Source: Nocardioides sp.
Lineage (GTDB): Bacteria > Actinomycetota > Actinomycetes > Propionibacteriales > Nocardioidaceae
Reading direction: 5' to 3'
DNA: 6,775 nucleotides
Assembly: GCA_021166815.1 (NCBI GenBank)
Contig: JAJPEO010000093.1
Coordinates: 1 to 6,775 of the forward strand
How positions within the stretch are numbered: position 1 is the first letter of the stretch; the number at the start of each line of letters is the position of its first letter. The notes below the pieces were generated by a model. That model ran no database searches. It was not told the origin of the DNA and saw only the letters and a list, made by a program, of their open reading frames with translations. A program made the position numbers and the translations under genes. Of the stretch, positions 1-6,775 are shown piece after piece.

Positions 1-68
1 GGGGGGGGTTCGGCCCGCCGCGTTTACTCGGGGGGGCCCCACCCCCCCCCGGGCCCCTACCCGGGGGG
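1..68. other. G/C homopolymer-rich low-complexity stretch at the window edge
   Basis: The first 68 bases are dominated by runs of G and C (for example eight G at 1-8, seven G at 30-36 and nine C at 42-50), unlike the ordinary high-GC coding sequence that follows. No gene, promoter or convincing terminator can be read here. It lies 3' of groEL1, where a terminator would be expected. The G-run/C-run pairs could fold, but no discrete hairpin is resolved. A low-quality contig end is the simplest explanation; a real G-rich element cannot be excluded. Confidence 0.55.
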
Positions 69-111
69 TGTGGCGCCCGGTCGGCTGGTGTTGCTGGGGT
101 GCCCGATCGGG

Positions 112-1849
<1,738 letters not shown>

Positions 1850-1862
1850 GGCTGCCGGTTCG

Positions 1863-2159
1863 TCAGGAGACGATCGCGAGGACGTCGCGGGCCGAGAGGA
1901 TGAGGTACTCCTCGCCGGCGTACTTGACCTCGGTGCCGCCGTACTTGCTGTAGATGACCTTGTCGCCGACGGAGACGTCCATCGGGACGCGCTCGTCACC
2001 GTCGTCGTTGAAGCGGCCGGGGCCCACGGCCACGACCTCGCCCTCCTGGGGCTTCTCCTTCGCGGTGTCCGGGATGACCAGGCCGGAGGCGGTGGTCTGC
2101 TCGGCGTCGAGCTGGCGGACGACGATGCGGTCCTCGAGGGGCTTGATGTTGACCGACAC
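1863..2159 (-). CDS. groES: 10 kDa co-chaperonin GroES
   Basis: This co-chaperonin forms the heptameric lid that caps the GroEL ring and closes the folding chamber. At 98 aa it is full length. The N-terminus [11 protein letters not shown] is the typical Cpn10 start. The mobile loop that contacts GroEL lies around residues 16-34 ([15 protein letters not shown]), followed by [14 protein letters not shown]. The C-terminal part has the usual [16 protein letters not shown] and [13 protein letters not shown] strands. The start is GTG, supported by a GGAGG ribosome site 10 nt upstream. It is the first gene of the groES-groEL1 operon, 128 nt from groEL1. CIRCE-type operators upstream indicate repression by HrcA and induction by heat. 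Family assignment is secure. Confidence 0.97.
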   Translation of the reverse strand: MSVNIKPLEDRIVVRQLDAEQTTASGLVIPDTAKEKPQEGEVVAVGPGRFNDDGDERVPMDVSVGDKVIYSKYGGTEVKYAGEEYLILSARDVLAIVS

Positions 2160-2169
2160 TTCGGATCAA

Positions 2170-2174
2170 CCTCC
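2170..2174 (-). promoter_or_regulatory. Ribosome binding site of groES
   Basis: GGAGG on the minus strand lies 10 nt upstream of the GTG start (first base 2159). This fixes the GTG as the start of groES, since no ATG is available in that frame nearby. Confidence 0.75.
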
Positions 2175-2207
2175 ACTTTCTCTTCACGAGATTGGTTTCA
2201 GGACGTG

Positions 2208-2248
2208 GGCCCGTGGGCCGGCAGCGCGCCGTCGCGGGGGTCGCGCTG
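2208..2248 (-). other. GC-rich hairpins in the groES 5' leader
   Basis: Two inverted repeats sit in the predicted groES leader. One is a 7-bp stem pairing 2222-2228 with 2242-2248 around a 13-nt loop. The other is a GGCCC/GGGCC pair at 2208-2212 and 2215-2219, which can form only about 4 bp because of its short loop. The ribosome site itself lies downstream in a less GC-rich stretch. A role in mRNA stability or temperature sensing is possible but not shown. Confidence 0.3.
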
Positions 2249-2261
2249 GGACTCACGTGCG

Positions 2262-2288
2262 TTGGCACACTCACCGTGAGAGTGCCAG
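2262..2288. promoter_or_regulatory. Second, degenerate CIRCE-type operator
   Basis: TTGGCACAC, a 9-nt spacer and GAGTGCCAG match the CIRCE layout (TTAGCACTC-N9-GAGTGCTAA) with mismatches in each arm. Spacer length and core match the perfect-looking site that begins 8 bp away. The site is known for HrcA binding. It would lie just at or after the predicted groES transcription start. Confidence 0.75.
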
Positions 2289-2293
2289 AACAG

Positions 2294-2323
2294 AACTTAG
2301 CACTCCCCCCAATCGAGTGCCAA
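2294..2323 (-). promoter_or_regulatory. Probable groES-groEL1 promoter overlapping CIRCE
   Basis: On the minus strand TTGGCA (2323-2318) and TAAGTT (2299-2294) resemble -35 and -10 boxes of a housekeeping sigma factor, separated by 18 nt. Both overlap the CIRCE arms, so HrcA bound there would block polymerase. The start would fall near 2286, giving a leader of roughly 125 nt. Boxes were chosen by eye; the start site is not proven. Confidence 0.5.
2297..2323. promoter_or_regulatory. CIRCE operator (HrcA binding site)
   Basis: TTAGCACTC, a 9-nt spacer and GAGTGCCAA form a near-consensus CIRCE element; one base of the right arm differs from GAGTGCTAA. CIRCE is bound by the repressor HrcA, which controls groESL in many actinobacteria and Gram-positive bacteria. 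It lies about 140 nt upstream of groES and 38 nt upstream of the divergent methyltransferase start. Confidence 0.92.
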
Positions 2324-2361
2324 CGGGCCGAGGCGTGCCGTACGCCTGCTTGGATGGGGCG

Positions 2362-3558
2362 GTGGACCTCACGACGTTCGAGTGGCTGCTGACCTCCGGG
2401 GGCGCGGCCCTGATCGCCGTGGCCGAGGAGGCCGTGGCCGATGCCGACGGCGACCCGGTCGCCGCCGCCGAGGCCGTGCGCCGGCGCGTCCCGGAGGCCA
2501 CGGCGGAGCACCGCGCGGCAGCCCTCACCCAGGTCACGCTGCGGATGCGCGCGGTGCCGAAGTTCGGGCCGGACGCGTTGCGGCTGTGGTTCACCCCCGA
2601 CGCCCTCGAGCAGGCCACCCGGCTCCCGGTCGCGGCCCACCGCGCCGGCCGTCTCGCCGCGGCGATCCCGGGCGGCAGCGTCATCGACCTGGGGTGCAGC
2701 ATCGGCGGCGACCTCCTCGCCTTCGCCCGGGCGGGACTGCTCGCCGCCGGGATCGAGTCCGACCCCGTCCGCGCCGCGATGGCTCGCGCCAACCTGGCCG
2801 CCCTCGACCTCCCCGGTGCGGTGCAGGTGGCGGACGCGACCCAGGTCGATCCGACGGGCTTCGACGCCGCCTTCGCCGACCCGGCCCGGCGGGGGGCGCG
2901 CGGACGCGTCTTCGACGTCGAGGGCTGGACCCCTCCCTGGTCGTGGGTGCTCGACCTGCTGCGCGGACGCGCGCTCGTCAAGGTCGCCCCCGGGCTGCCC
3001 CACGACCTCATCCCTGCCAGCGTCGAGGCCGAGTGGGTGAGCCACGCCGGCGAGGTCAAGGAGGCGGTGCTCTGGTCGGGGTCCCTCGCGACGGCGTCGC
3101 GGCGGGCCACGGTGATCCCCGCCTCCGGCGGCCTGGCCTCGCTGACGGAGGAGGACGACCCGTACGCCGGCGGTGAGCGGCCGGTGCGTCCCGTCGGCGC
3201 GTTCCTGTACGAGCCCGACGGCGCCGTGATCCGGGCCGGCCTCGTGACCGCGGTGGCTGCCGGTGTCGACGGGGCGCTGCTCGACCCGCACATCGCGTAC
3301 GTCACCTCCGAGGCGGCCTTCCACACTCCCTTCGCCCGCTCCTACCGCGTCATCGAGCAGCTGCCCTACCGCGAGAAGCAGCTGCGGGCCGCGCTCCAGG
3401 AGCGCGGCATCGGCCGGCTGACCATCAAGAAGCGGGGCGTCGACGTGGTGCCCGAGGCCCTGCGCAAGCGGTTGGCGCTGCGCGGGGACGACGAGGCCAC
3501 GCTGGTCCTGACCCGCGTCGCCGGCGAGGGCACCGCCCTGCTGGTGCATCCCTTCTGA
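2362..3558 (+). CDS. Class I SAM-dependent methyltransferase with C-terminal THUMP-like domain
   Basis: This is a predicted cytosolic 398-aa methyltransferase of unknown substrate. The Rossmann fold is marked by motif I, VIDLGCSIGGD (107-117), and an acidic residue in GIESDP near 132 that would bind the SAM ribose. FADPARR (Asp173) takes the place of the D/NPPY-type motif IV of RNA and DNA methyltransferases. The C-terminus, including LTIKKRGVDVVPEALRKRL, resembles the THUMP-like domain attached to a widespread actinobacterial methyltransferase family, which favours an RNA substrate by inference. The reading frame stays open far upstream through the CIRCE region. I chose GTG 2362 because it gives the family-like start MDLTTFEWLL and clears the operators; its ribosome site is weak, and TTG 2350 or GTG 2335 are alternatives. 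It is transcribed divergently from groES and ends at a strong hairpin. Confidence 0.85.
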   Translation: MDLTTFEWLLTSGGAALIAVAEEAVADADGDPVAAAEAVRRRVPEATAEHRAAALTQVTLRMRAVPKFGPDALRLWFTPDALEQATRLPVAAHRAGRLAAAIPGGSVIDLGCSIGGDLLAFARAGLLAAGIESDPVRAAMARANLAALDLPGAVQVADATQVDPTGFDAAFADPARRGARGRVFDVEGWTPPWSWVLDLLRGRALVKVAPGLPHDLIPASVEAEWVSHAGEVKEAVLWSGSLATASRRATVIPASGGLASLTEEDDPYAGGERPVRPVGAFLYEPDGAVIRAGLVTAVAAGVDGALLDPHIAYVTSEAAFHTPFARSYRVIEQLPYREKQLRAALQERGIGRLTIKKRGVDVVPEALRKRLALRGDDEATLVLTRVAGEGTALLVHPF

Positions 3559-3562
3559 CCCG

Positions 3563-3580
3563 GGTCGTCGCGCAACGACC
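3563..3580. terminator. Small hairpin between convergent genes
   Basis: GGTCGT and ACGACC form a 6-bp stem with a 6-nt loop, 4 nt after the methyltransferase stop. It directly abuts the larger hairpin at 3581-3615. It may add to termination in either direction, but has no T-run. Confidence 0.4.
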
Positions 3581-3615
3581 GCCGGCCCGGCGCCCCAGGG
3601 GGGCGTCGGGCCGGC
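3581..3615. terminator. Strong bidirectional hairpin terminator
   Basis: A 16-bp inverted repeat (3581-3596 with 3600-3615) closes on a 3-nt AGG loop. The single imperfection is a G-U pair on the plus strand and an A-C mismatch on the minus strand. It lies 22 nt after the methyltransferase stop and 35 nt after the stop of the convergent membrane protein gene, so it can serve both. No T-run follows, which is common for actinobacterial terminators. Confidence 0.75.
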
Positions 3616-3650
3616 GGCGAGAGAGGCTGTTCAGTTGTGGTGGTGCTGGG

Positions 3651-4295
3651 TCACGCGGGAGCGTTGACCTTCTTGGCGTGCCCCAGTCCGAGGAAGCCCA
3701 GGACCAGCAGGACCGCAGCTCCGACGAACGCGGCGATCGCGGCGAAGCCGGCGATGGTGCCGATGGTGGCGAACGCGTAGCCGTAGAGCAGCAGGCCGCG
3801 CAGGGTGTTGCCCATGAAGAGCGACTCGCGCAGGTCCATCCAGGCCGCGGCGGCCGCCTTCTCCTCGTCGGTCGCGTTGGGGTTCTCCGCAACGGCGGCG
3901 CTCAGGGCCCGGCCGAAGCCGCTGGCCTCTTCGTAGGTGACGGGGCCGTCACCCTCGCGCTCCTGGGGGTACTGGGCCTGGACGCCCACACCCTGGCCGT
4001 TCATGTGGGCGAGGATGTAGTGGTCGGCGTAGGCCTTGGCCGCGGGGCCGTTGTCCAGGGTCTCACCGGCGAAGGGCTCGAGGGCCTCGGCGTCTTCCTT
4101 GGTGATGGCTCCGCCCTTGAGCTGGCCGTCGATGGCCTCCTGCGTCGGCATGACGATGTCCTGGGCCGAGAACTGGCTGTCCACCTCGTTGCCGATGAAC
4201 ACGCTGGCCCAGGTGAGCAGGCCTCCGGCTACGAGCAGGACGAGGGCCAGCAGTAGACCAGTCCATGAGATCAGCTTGTCGAGTGTGGCGCGCAT
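3651..4295 (-). CDS. Three-TM membrane protein of unknown function (family often auto-named LigA)
   Basis: The 214-aa product has one hydrophobic helix near the N-terminus (about 9-33, with LLLALVLLVAGGLLTW). A polar, acidic region of about 125 residues follows, then two closely spaced helices (about 162-183 and 185-206) and a short basic tail. The conserved-looking segments AQDIVMP, AKAYADHYILAHM and LFMGNTLRGLLL recall an actinobacterial family that databases often label aromatic ring-opening dioxygenase LigA. Nothing here resembles a dioxygenase, so I regard that name as an error. The polar domain is probably extracytoplasmic. The ATG at 4295 is chosen because GGAGG lies 6 nt upstream; a longer frame starting at 4346 lacks such support. 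It lies 140 nt downstream of the MFS gene on the same strand and probably has its own promoter. Function unknown. Confidence 0.85.
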   Translation of the reverse strand: MRATLDKLISWTGLLLALVLLVAGGLLTWASVFIGNEVDSQFSAQDIVMPTQEAIDGQLKGGAITKEDAEALEPFAGETLDNGPAAKAYADHYILAHMNGQGVGVQAQYPQEREGDGPVTYEEASGFGRALSAAVAENPNATDEEKAAAAAWMDLRESLFMGNTLRGLLLYGYAFATIGTIAGFAAIAAFVGAAVLLVLGFLGLGHAKKVNAPA

Positions 4296-4301
4296 GGTGT
4301 T

Positions 4302-4306
4302 CCTCC
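4302..4306 (-). promoter_or_regulatory. Ribosome binding site of the three-TM protein
   Basis: GGAGG on the minus strand lies 6 nt before the ATG with first base 4295. This decides the start over the upstream in-frame candidate at 4346. Confidence 0.75.
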
Positions 4307-4382
4307 AGGCCGGCGACCGGACCTCCCGGTCTGCCGAATGCCTCAACAGTAGAAAAATCCACCACCTTGCATATCGGCCACT

Positions 4383-4432
4383 GGTCCCTAATGTCCCGGG
4401 ACGATGGTCATGACCTCGGCGGGACCCTCAGG
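4383..4432. repeat. Cluster of short palindromes after the MFS gene
   Basis: GTCCCGGGAC (4393-4402), GGTCATGACC (4406-4415) and CCCTCAGGG (4424-4432) are each palindromic or nearly so. GGTCCC at 4383-4388 also pairs with GGGACC at 4421-4426, enclosing the first two. As RNA this could be a weak terminator for the MFS transcript. As DNA the two 10-bp palindromes could be operators for the membrane protein gene. Neither role is established. Confidence 0.4.
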
Positions 4433-4435
4433 GCA

Positions 4436-5932
4436 TCACTTGGCCGCTGGGACGGCCCGCGGCGCGAAGTGGCCGGGACGCTCGAAGAGCAGCACCGCCA
4501 CCAGCCCGACGAGCAGGACGGCGGGCAGGAGGTAGATCGACTGCGCCATCGCGTCGCTGAACGCGCCGTGCACCGCGACGGGCAGCGTGTCGCCCAGCGC
4601 CGCCTCGGCGGGCCCTCCCCCACTGAGCCCGTTCGCGGACAACCGGGCGTCCATGAGCAGGGCGATGGCGGCCGAGCCGATGACCGAGCCCACCTGCCGG
4701 TTGGCGTTGTAGATGCCTGCGCCCGCCCCGGCCTGGTGCATCGGCAGGTTGCGGTTGGCCGTCGTCGTCATCGGCGCCCAGACGAAGGAGCTGCCGGTGC
4801 CGAGCAGCGCCATCGCGCCCAGGACCTGCCACAGCGGCGTGTCCGGGCTCATCACCGCGGCGAGCAGGGCGAGGGAGAGCGCGACGGTCGCGACCCCGGC
4901 GCCGGCGAGGAGACGGGGGTGGACGCGGTCGCTCAGCCGGCCCGCGATGGGGGCCAGCACGATGGACATGACCGCCATCGGCGCCAGCAGCAGTCCCGCC
5001 TGGGTCGGCGAGTCACCGCGTACGAGCTGGGCCCACAGCATCAGCGGGAACCCCATCGAGGCGAAGACGAAGCCCACCGTGGTGATGCCGACGTTGGCGA
5101 GGCTGAAGTTGCGGTCGGAGAACAGCGACAGCGGCATGAGCGGCTCGCGCGAGGTGTGCGCCTGCCACCAGACGAACGCCACGCCGATCACCAGGCCCGC
5201 GCCGATCATCCTCAGGATCGTGGCCGACCAGTCGAGCTGGTGGCCCTCCTGGATCCCGAAGACCAGCAGGAACAGGGCGACACCGCTGAGGGCGACGCCG
5301 AGCCAGTCGAAGGTGTGGTCGTGCGTCTCGAGGCGGGGCACCAGCCGCGCAGCGAGCACGAAGCCCACGACGCCCACCGGGATGTTGATGAAGAAGATCC
5401 ACTCCCAGCCCGCGGTGTCGACGAGGATCCCGCCGAGGATGGGCCCCACGAGCGTCGCGACGCCGGCGGTCGCGCCCCACAGCGCCATCGCCTGCCCACG
5501 GCTCTCCATGGGGAAGATGCGCGTGATCACGGCCATGGTCTGCGGCGCCATCGCCGCCGCCCCCAGGCCCTGGAGCGCCCGCGCGGCGATGAGCATCCAG
5601 ATCGACTCCGACAGCAGGTGGCTGAAGCCGCACCACAGCGACGCCACCGTGAAGACCACGAGGCCCCCGAGGTAGAGGCGCTTGGGCCCGAACCGGTCGC
5701 CGAGGCGCCCGGTGATGAGGATCGGGACGGCGTACGCGAGGAGGTACGCGCTGGTCACCCAGATGACGTCGTTGACCGAGGCGCCGTTCGGGGCGTAGGT
5801 CTCCAGGATGGCCGGCGTCGCCACGGACACGATCGTCATGTCGACCAGGATCATGAAGAACCCCACGCAGAGCGCGGCCAGCGCGGGCCAGGGACGGGTG
5901 GTGGGGGCCGTCGCCGGCGCAGTCGAGGTCAC
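4436..5932 (-). CDS. DHA2-family (EmrB/QacA-like, 14-TM) MFS efflux transporter
   Basis: This 498-aa inner-membrane protein is predicted to be a proton-driven exporter of drugs or metabolites; length and pattern fit the 14-helix DHA2 group. Visible motifs are LVDMTIVSVATPAI in helix 1 (Asp31, motif D1), GRLGDRFGPKR between helices 2 and 3 (75-85, motif A) and ARALQGLGAA (from 117, motif B). The antiporter motif C is around LVGPILGG (161-168), followed by WEWIFFINIP. A second motif-A-like GRLSDR lies in the C-terminal half. The frame opens at TTG 5944; I prefer GTG 5932 (MTSTAPATAP) because the stop of a bridging mini-ORF overlaps it as GTGA. Neither start has a good ribosome site. It follows the MBL gene by 40 nt, so it is probably part of the mscR operon. 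The substrate cannot be read from the sequence. Confidence 0.93.
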   Translation of the reverse strand: MTSTAPATAPTTRPWPALAALCVGFFMILVDMTIVSVATPAILETYAPNGASVNDVIWVTSAYLLAYAVPILITGRLGDRFGPKRLYLGGLVVFTVASLWCGFSHLLSESIWMLIAARALQGLGAAAMAPQTMAVITRIFPMESRGQAMALWGATAGVATLVGPILGGILVDTAGWEWIFFINIPVGVVGFVLAARLVPRLETHDHTFDWLGVALSGVALFLLVFGIQEGHQLDWSATILRMIGAGLVIGVAFVWWQAHTSREPLMPLSLFSDRNFSLANVGITTVGFVFASMGFPLMLWAQLVRGDSPTQAGLLLAPMAVMSIVLAPIAGRLSDRVHPRLLAGAGVATVALSLALLAAVMSPDTPLWQVLGAMALLGTGSSFVWAPMTTTANRNLPMHQAGAGAGIYNANRQVGSVIGSAAIALLMDARLSANGLSGGGPAEAALGDTLPVAVHGAFSDAMAQSIYLLPAVLLVGLVAVLLFERPGHFAPRAVPAAK

Positions 5933-5976
5933 GACATCGTGCAACGTACGCGACGAGCGAGGTTGTTCCCGGTCAT
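5929..5976 (-). other. 15-codon bridging ORF between the MBL and MFS genes
   Basis: An ATG at 5976-5974 overlaps the MBL stop as ATGA. It opens a 15-codon frame (MTGNNLARRVRCTMS) whose TGA (5931-5929) overlaps the MFS GTG start as GTGA. It could pass ribosomes from one gene to the next by termination-reinitiation. The peptide itself shows no recognisable feature, and the arrangement could be chance. Confidence 0.3.
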
Positions 5977-6590
5977 CCGTCGGCCCGTACGTGGGGCCGC
6001 TCGGCGTCGATCGTGGTGTCGGGCCCGTGGCCGGTGTGGACGACCGTGTCCCCCGGCAGGTCGAGAAGGCGCTCCCGGATCGAGACGCGGATCAGGTCGG
6101 CGTCGCTGAAGGAGCGCCCGGTCGCGCCCGGTCCGCCCTCGAAGAGCGTGTCCCCGGTGAAGACGCAGCCCAGGTCGGGGGCGTACAGGCACACGGCCCC
6201 CGGCGCGTGCCCGGGGGTGTGCAGCACGGTCAGCGTGGTGCCCGCGACCTCGAGGACCTGGCCGTCGCTGAGGTCGACGTCCCACAGCTCGTCGTCGTGG
6301 GTGAGCTCCCACAGCGGGCGGTCGTCGGGGTGGAGCAGGATCGGGGCGTGCGTCGCCAGCCGCAGGGCCGGTGCGACGCGCACGTGGTCGTCGTGGGCGT
6401 GCGTGCACACGATGGCCCTGACCCGCCTCCCGGCGACGACCGCGAGGATGGCCTCGACGTCGTGCGGGGCGTCGATGACGACGCACTCCTCGTCGTCCCC
6501 CACGACCCAGACGTTGTTGTCCACGTCGAAGGTCTCGCCGTCCAGGCTGAAGGTGCCGGACACCACGGCGTGGTCCACGCGAGCGGTCAT
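5973..6590 (-). CDS. MBL-fold metallo-hydrolase, candidate S-formylmycothiol hydrolase
   Basis: This 205-aa soluble metallo-beta-lactamase-fold protein resembles glyoxalase II. The full metal-binding set is present: HAHDDH at 64-69 (HxHxDH), His128 in HTPGHAPG, Asp147 in TGDTLF and His188 in HTGHGPD, so a two-metal hydrolase is expected. It directly follows mscR; the TGA of mscR and this ATG share a base (TGATG), which indicates translational coupling. The same MscR-MBL pairing is known in mycobacteria (Rv2259-Rv2260). MscR produces S-formylmycothiol from formaldehyde, so this enzyme may release formate and mycothiol. That is inference from context and fold; another thioester or lactone substrate is possible. 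GTG 6593, one codon upstream, is an alternative start. Confidence 0.92.
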   Translation of the reverse strand: MTARVDHAVVSGTFSLDGETFDVDNNVWVVGDDEECVVIDAPHDVEAILAVVAGRRVRAIVCTHAHDDHVRVAPALRLATHAPILLHPDDRPLWELTHDDELWDVDLSDGQVLEVAGTTLTVLHTPGHAPGAVCLYAPDLGCVFTGDTLFEGGPGATGRSFSDADLIRVSIRERLLDLPGDTVVHTGHGPDTTIDAERPHVRADG

Positions 6591-6775
6591 CACAGCACCA
6601 CCACCGATCGCAGGACCTCGCCGTCGTGCATCTTCGTGAACGCTGCCTCGACGTCGCCCAGCCCGATCTCCTCGCTGACGAAGGCGTCGAGGTCGAGCCG
6701 GCCCTGGCGGTAGAGGTCCACCAGCATCGGGAAGTCGCGCGAGGGCAGGCAGTCGCCGTACCAGCTCGACTTCAG
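6590..6775 (-). CDS. mscR: S-(hydroxymethyl)mycothiol dehydrogenase MscR, C-terminal fragment
   Basis: Only the last 61 codons are in the window; the 5' part runs off the right edge. The enzyme is a zinc-dependent, NAD-linked medium-chain dehydrogenase that oxidises the formaldehyde adduct of mycothiol to S-formylmycothiol (EC 1.1.1.306). The translated tail begins [20 protein letters not shown], continues through [18 protein letters not shown], and ends [16 protein letters not shown]. This closely matches my memory of the C-terminus of mycobacterial MscR/AdhE2 ([14 protein letters not shown], then KMHGGKVLRSVVML). The zinc-binding and nucleotide-binding regions lie outside the window. Its TGA overlaps the ATG of the MBL hydrolase gene, so it is the upstream member of a detoxification operon. 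Confidence 0.92.
   Translation of the reverse strand: MKSSWYGDCLPSRDFPMLVDLYRQGRLDLDAFVSEEIGLGDVEAAFTKMHDGEVLRSVVVL

Noticed and set aside
102..111. CCCGATCGGG palindrome directly after the groEL1 stop as a terminator
   Set aside because: With a minimal loop only 3 bp can pair, and no T-run follows. It is too weak to call.
1954..2361. N-terminal extension of the methyltransferase back to ATG 1954
   Set aside because: The extra 136 codons run through groES, the groES leader and both CIRCE sites. The family-like start is at GTG 2362.
1996..3549. Minus-strand open frame of 517 codons across groES and the methyltransferase
   Set aside because: It spans the CIRCE operators and is antisense to the methyltransferase, with no recognisable domain.
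4296..4346. Longer start of the three-TM protein at 4346
   Set aside because: The extension is polar, has no ribosome site, and overlaps the strong GGAGG that serves the ATG at 4295.
4265..6109. Plus-strand open frame of 614 codons opposite the MFS gene
   Set aside because: The translation is Arg/His/Asp-rich and low in complexity, typical of an antisense frame in high-GC DNA. The opposite strand has clear MFS motifs.

Overview
The window is very GC-rich (about 70%) and looks actinobacterial. Four things point there: a groES-groEL1 operon under CIRCE operators with a His-rich GroEL tail, a mycothiol-dependent formaldehyde dehydrogenase gene (mycothiol is made only by actinobacteria), frequent GTG starts, and a small three-helix membrane protein of a type common in Nocardioides-like genomes. 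Nocardioidaceae or a close relative is my best guess; no species call is possible.

Layout from left to right. Positions 1-111 are a G/C-homopolymer-rich stretch at what looks like a contig edge. The chaperonin operon groES (1863-2159) and groEL1 (112-1734) runs leftward, with a long potential hairpin in the 128-nt gap between the two genes. A 202-nt divergent control region (2160-2361) holds two CIRCE-type inverted repeats and a probable groES promoter. Rightward from it runs a class I SAM-dependent methyltransferase with a C-terminal THUMP-like domain (2362-3558). A strong hairpin pair at 3563-3615 separates it from a convergent three-TM membrane protein gene (3651-4295, minus). The right third is a leftward gene cluster: the 3' end of mscR (S-(hydroxymethyl)mycothiol dehydrogenase, cut by the window edge), an MBL-fold hydrolase overlapping it at TGATG, and a DHA2-family MFS efflux pump after a 40-nt gap.

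Two functional units stand out. The first is a HrcA/CIRCE-type heat-shock chaperonin operon, whose operator region is shared with a divergent putative RNA methyltransferase. The second is a thiol-dependent formaldehyde detoxification unit: MscR would oxidise the formaldehyde-mycothiol adduct, the MBL protein may hydrolyse S-formylmycothiol, and a drug/metabolite exporter is attached. A 15-codon ORF bridges the MBL stop and the MFS start with ATGA and GTGA overlaps, which suggests translational coupling.

No mobile element, CRISPR array, tRNA or rRNA was seen, and no stretch above 300 bases lacks a gene. I do not see a wholly unknown system. The best leads are the formaldehyde/MFS operon with its bridging mini-ORF, the groES-groEL hairpin and the shared CIRCE region.
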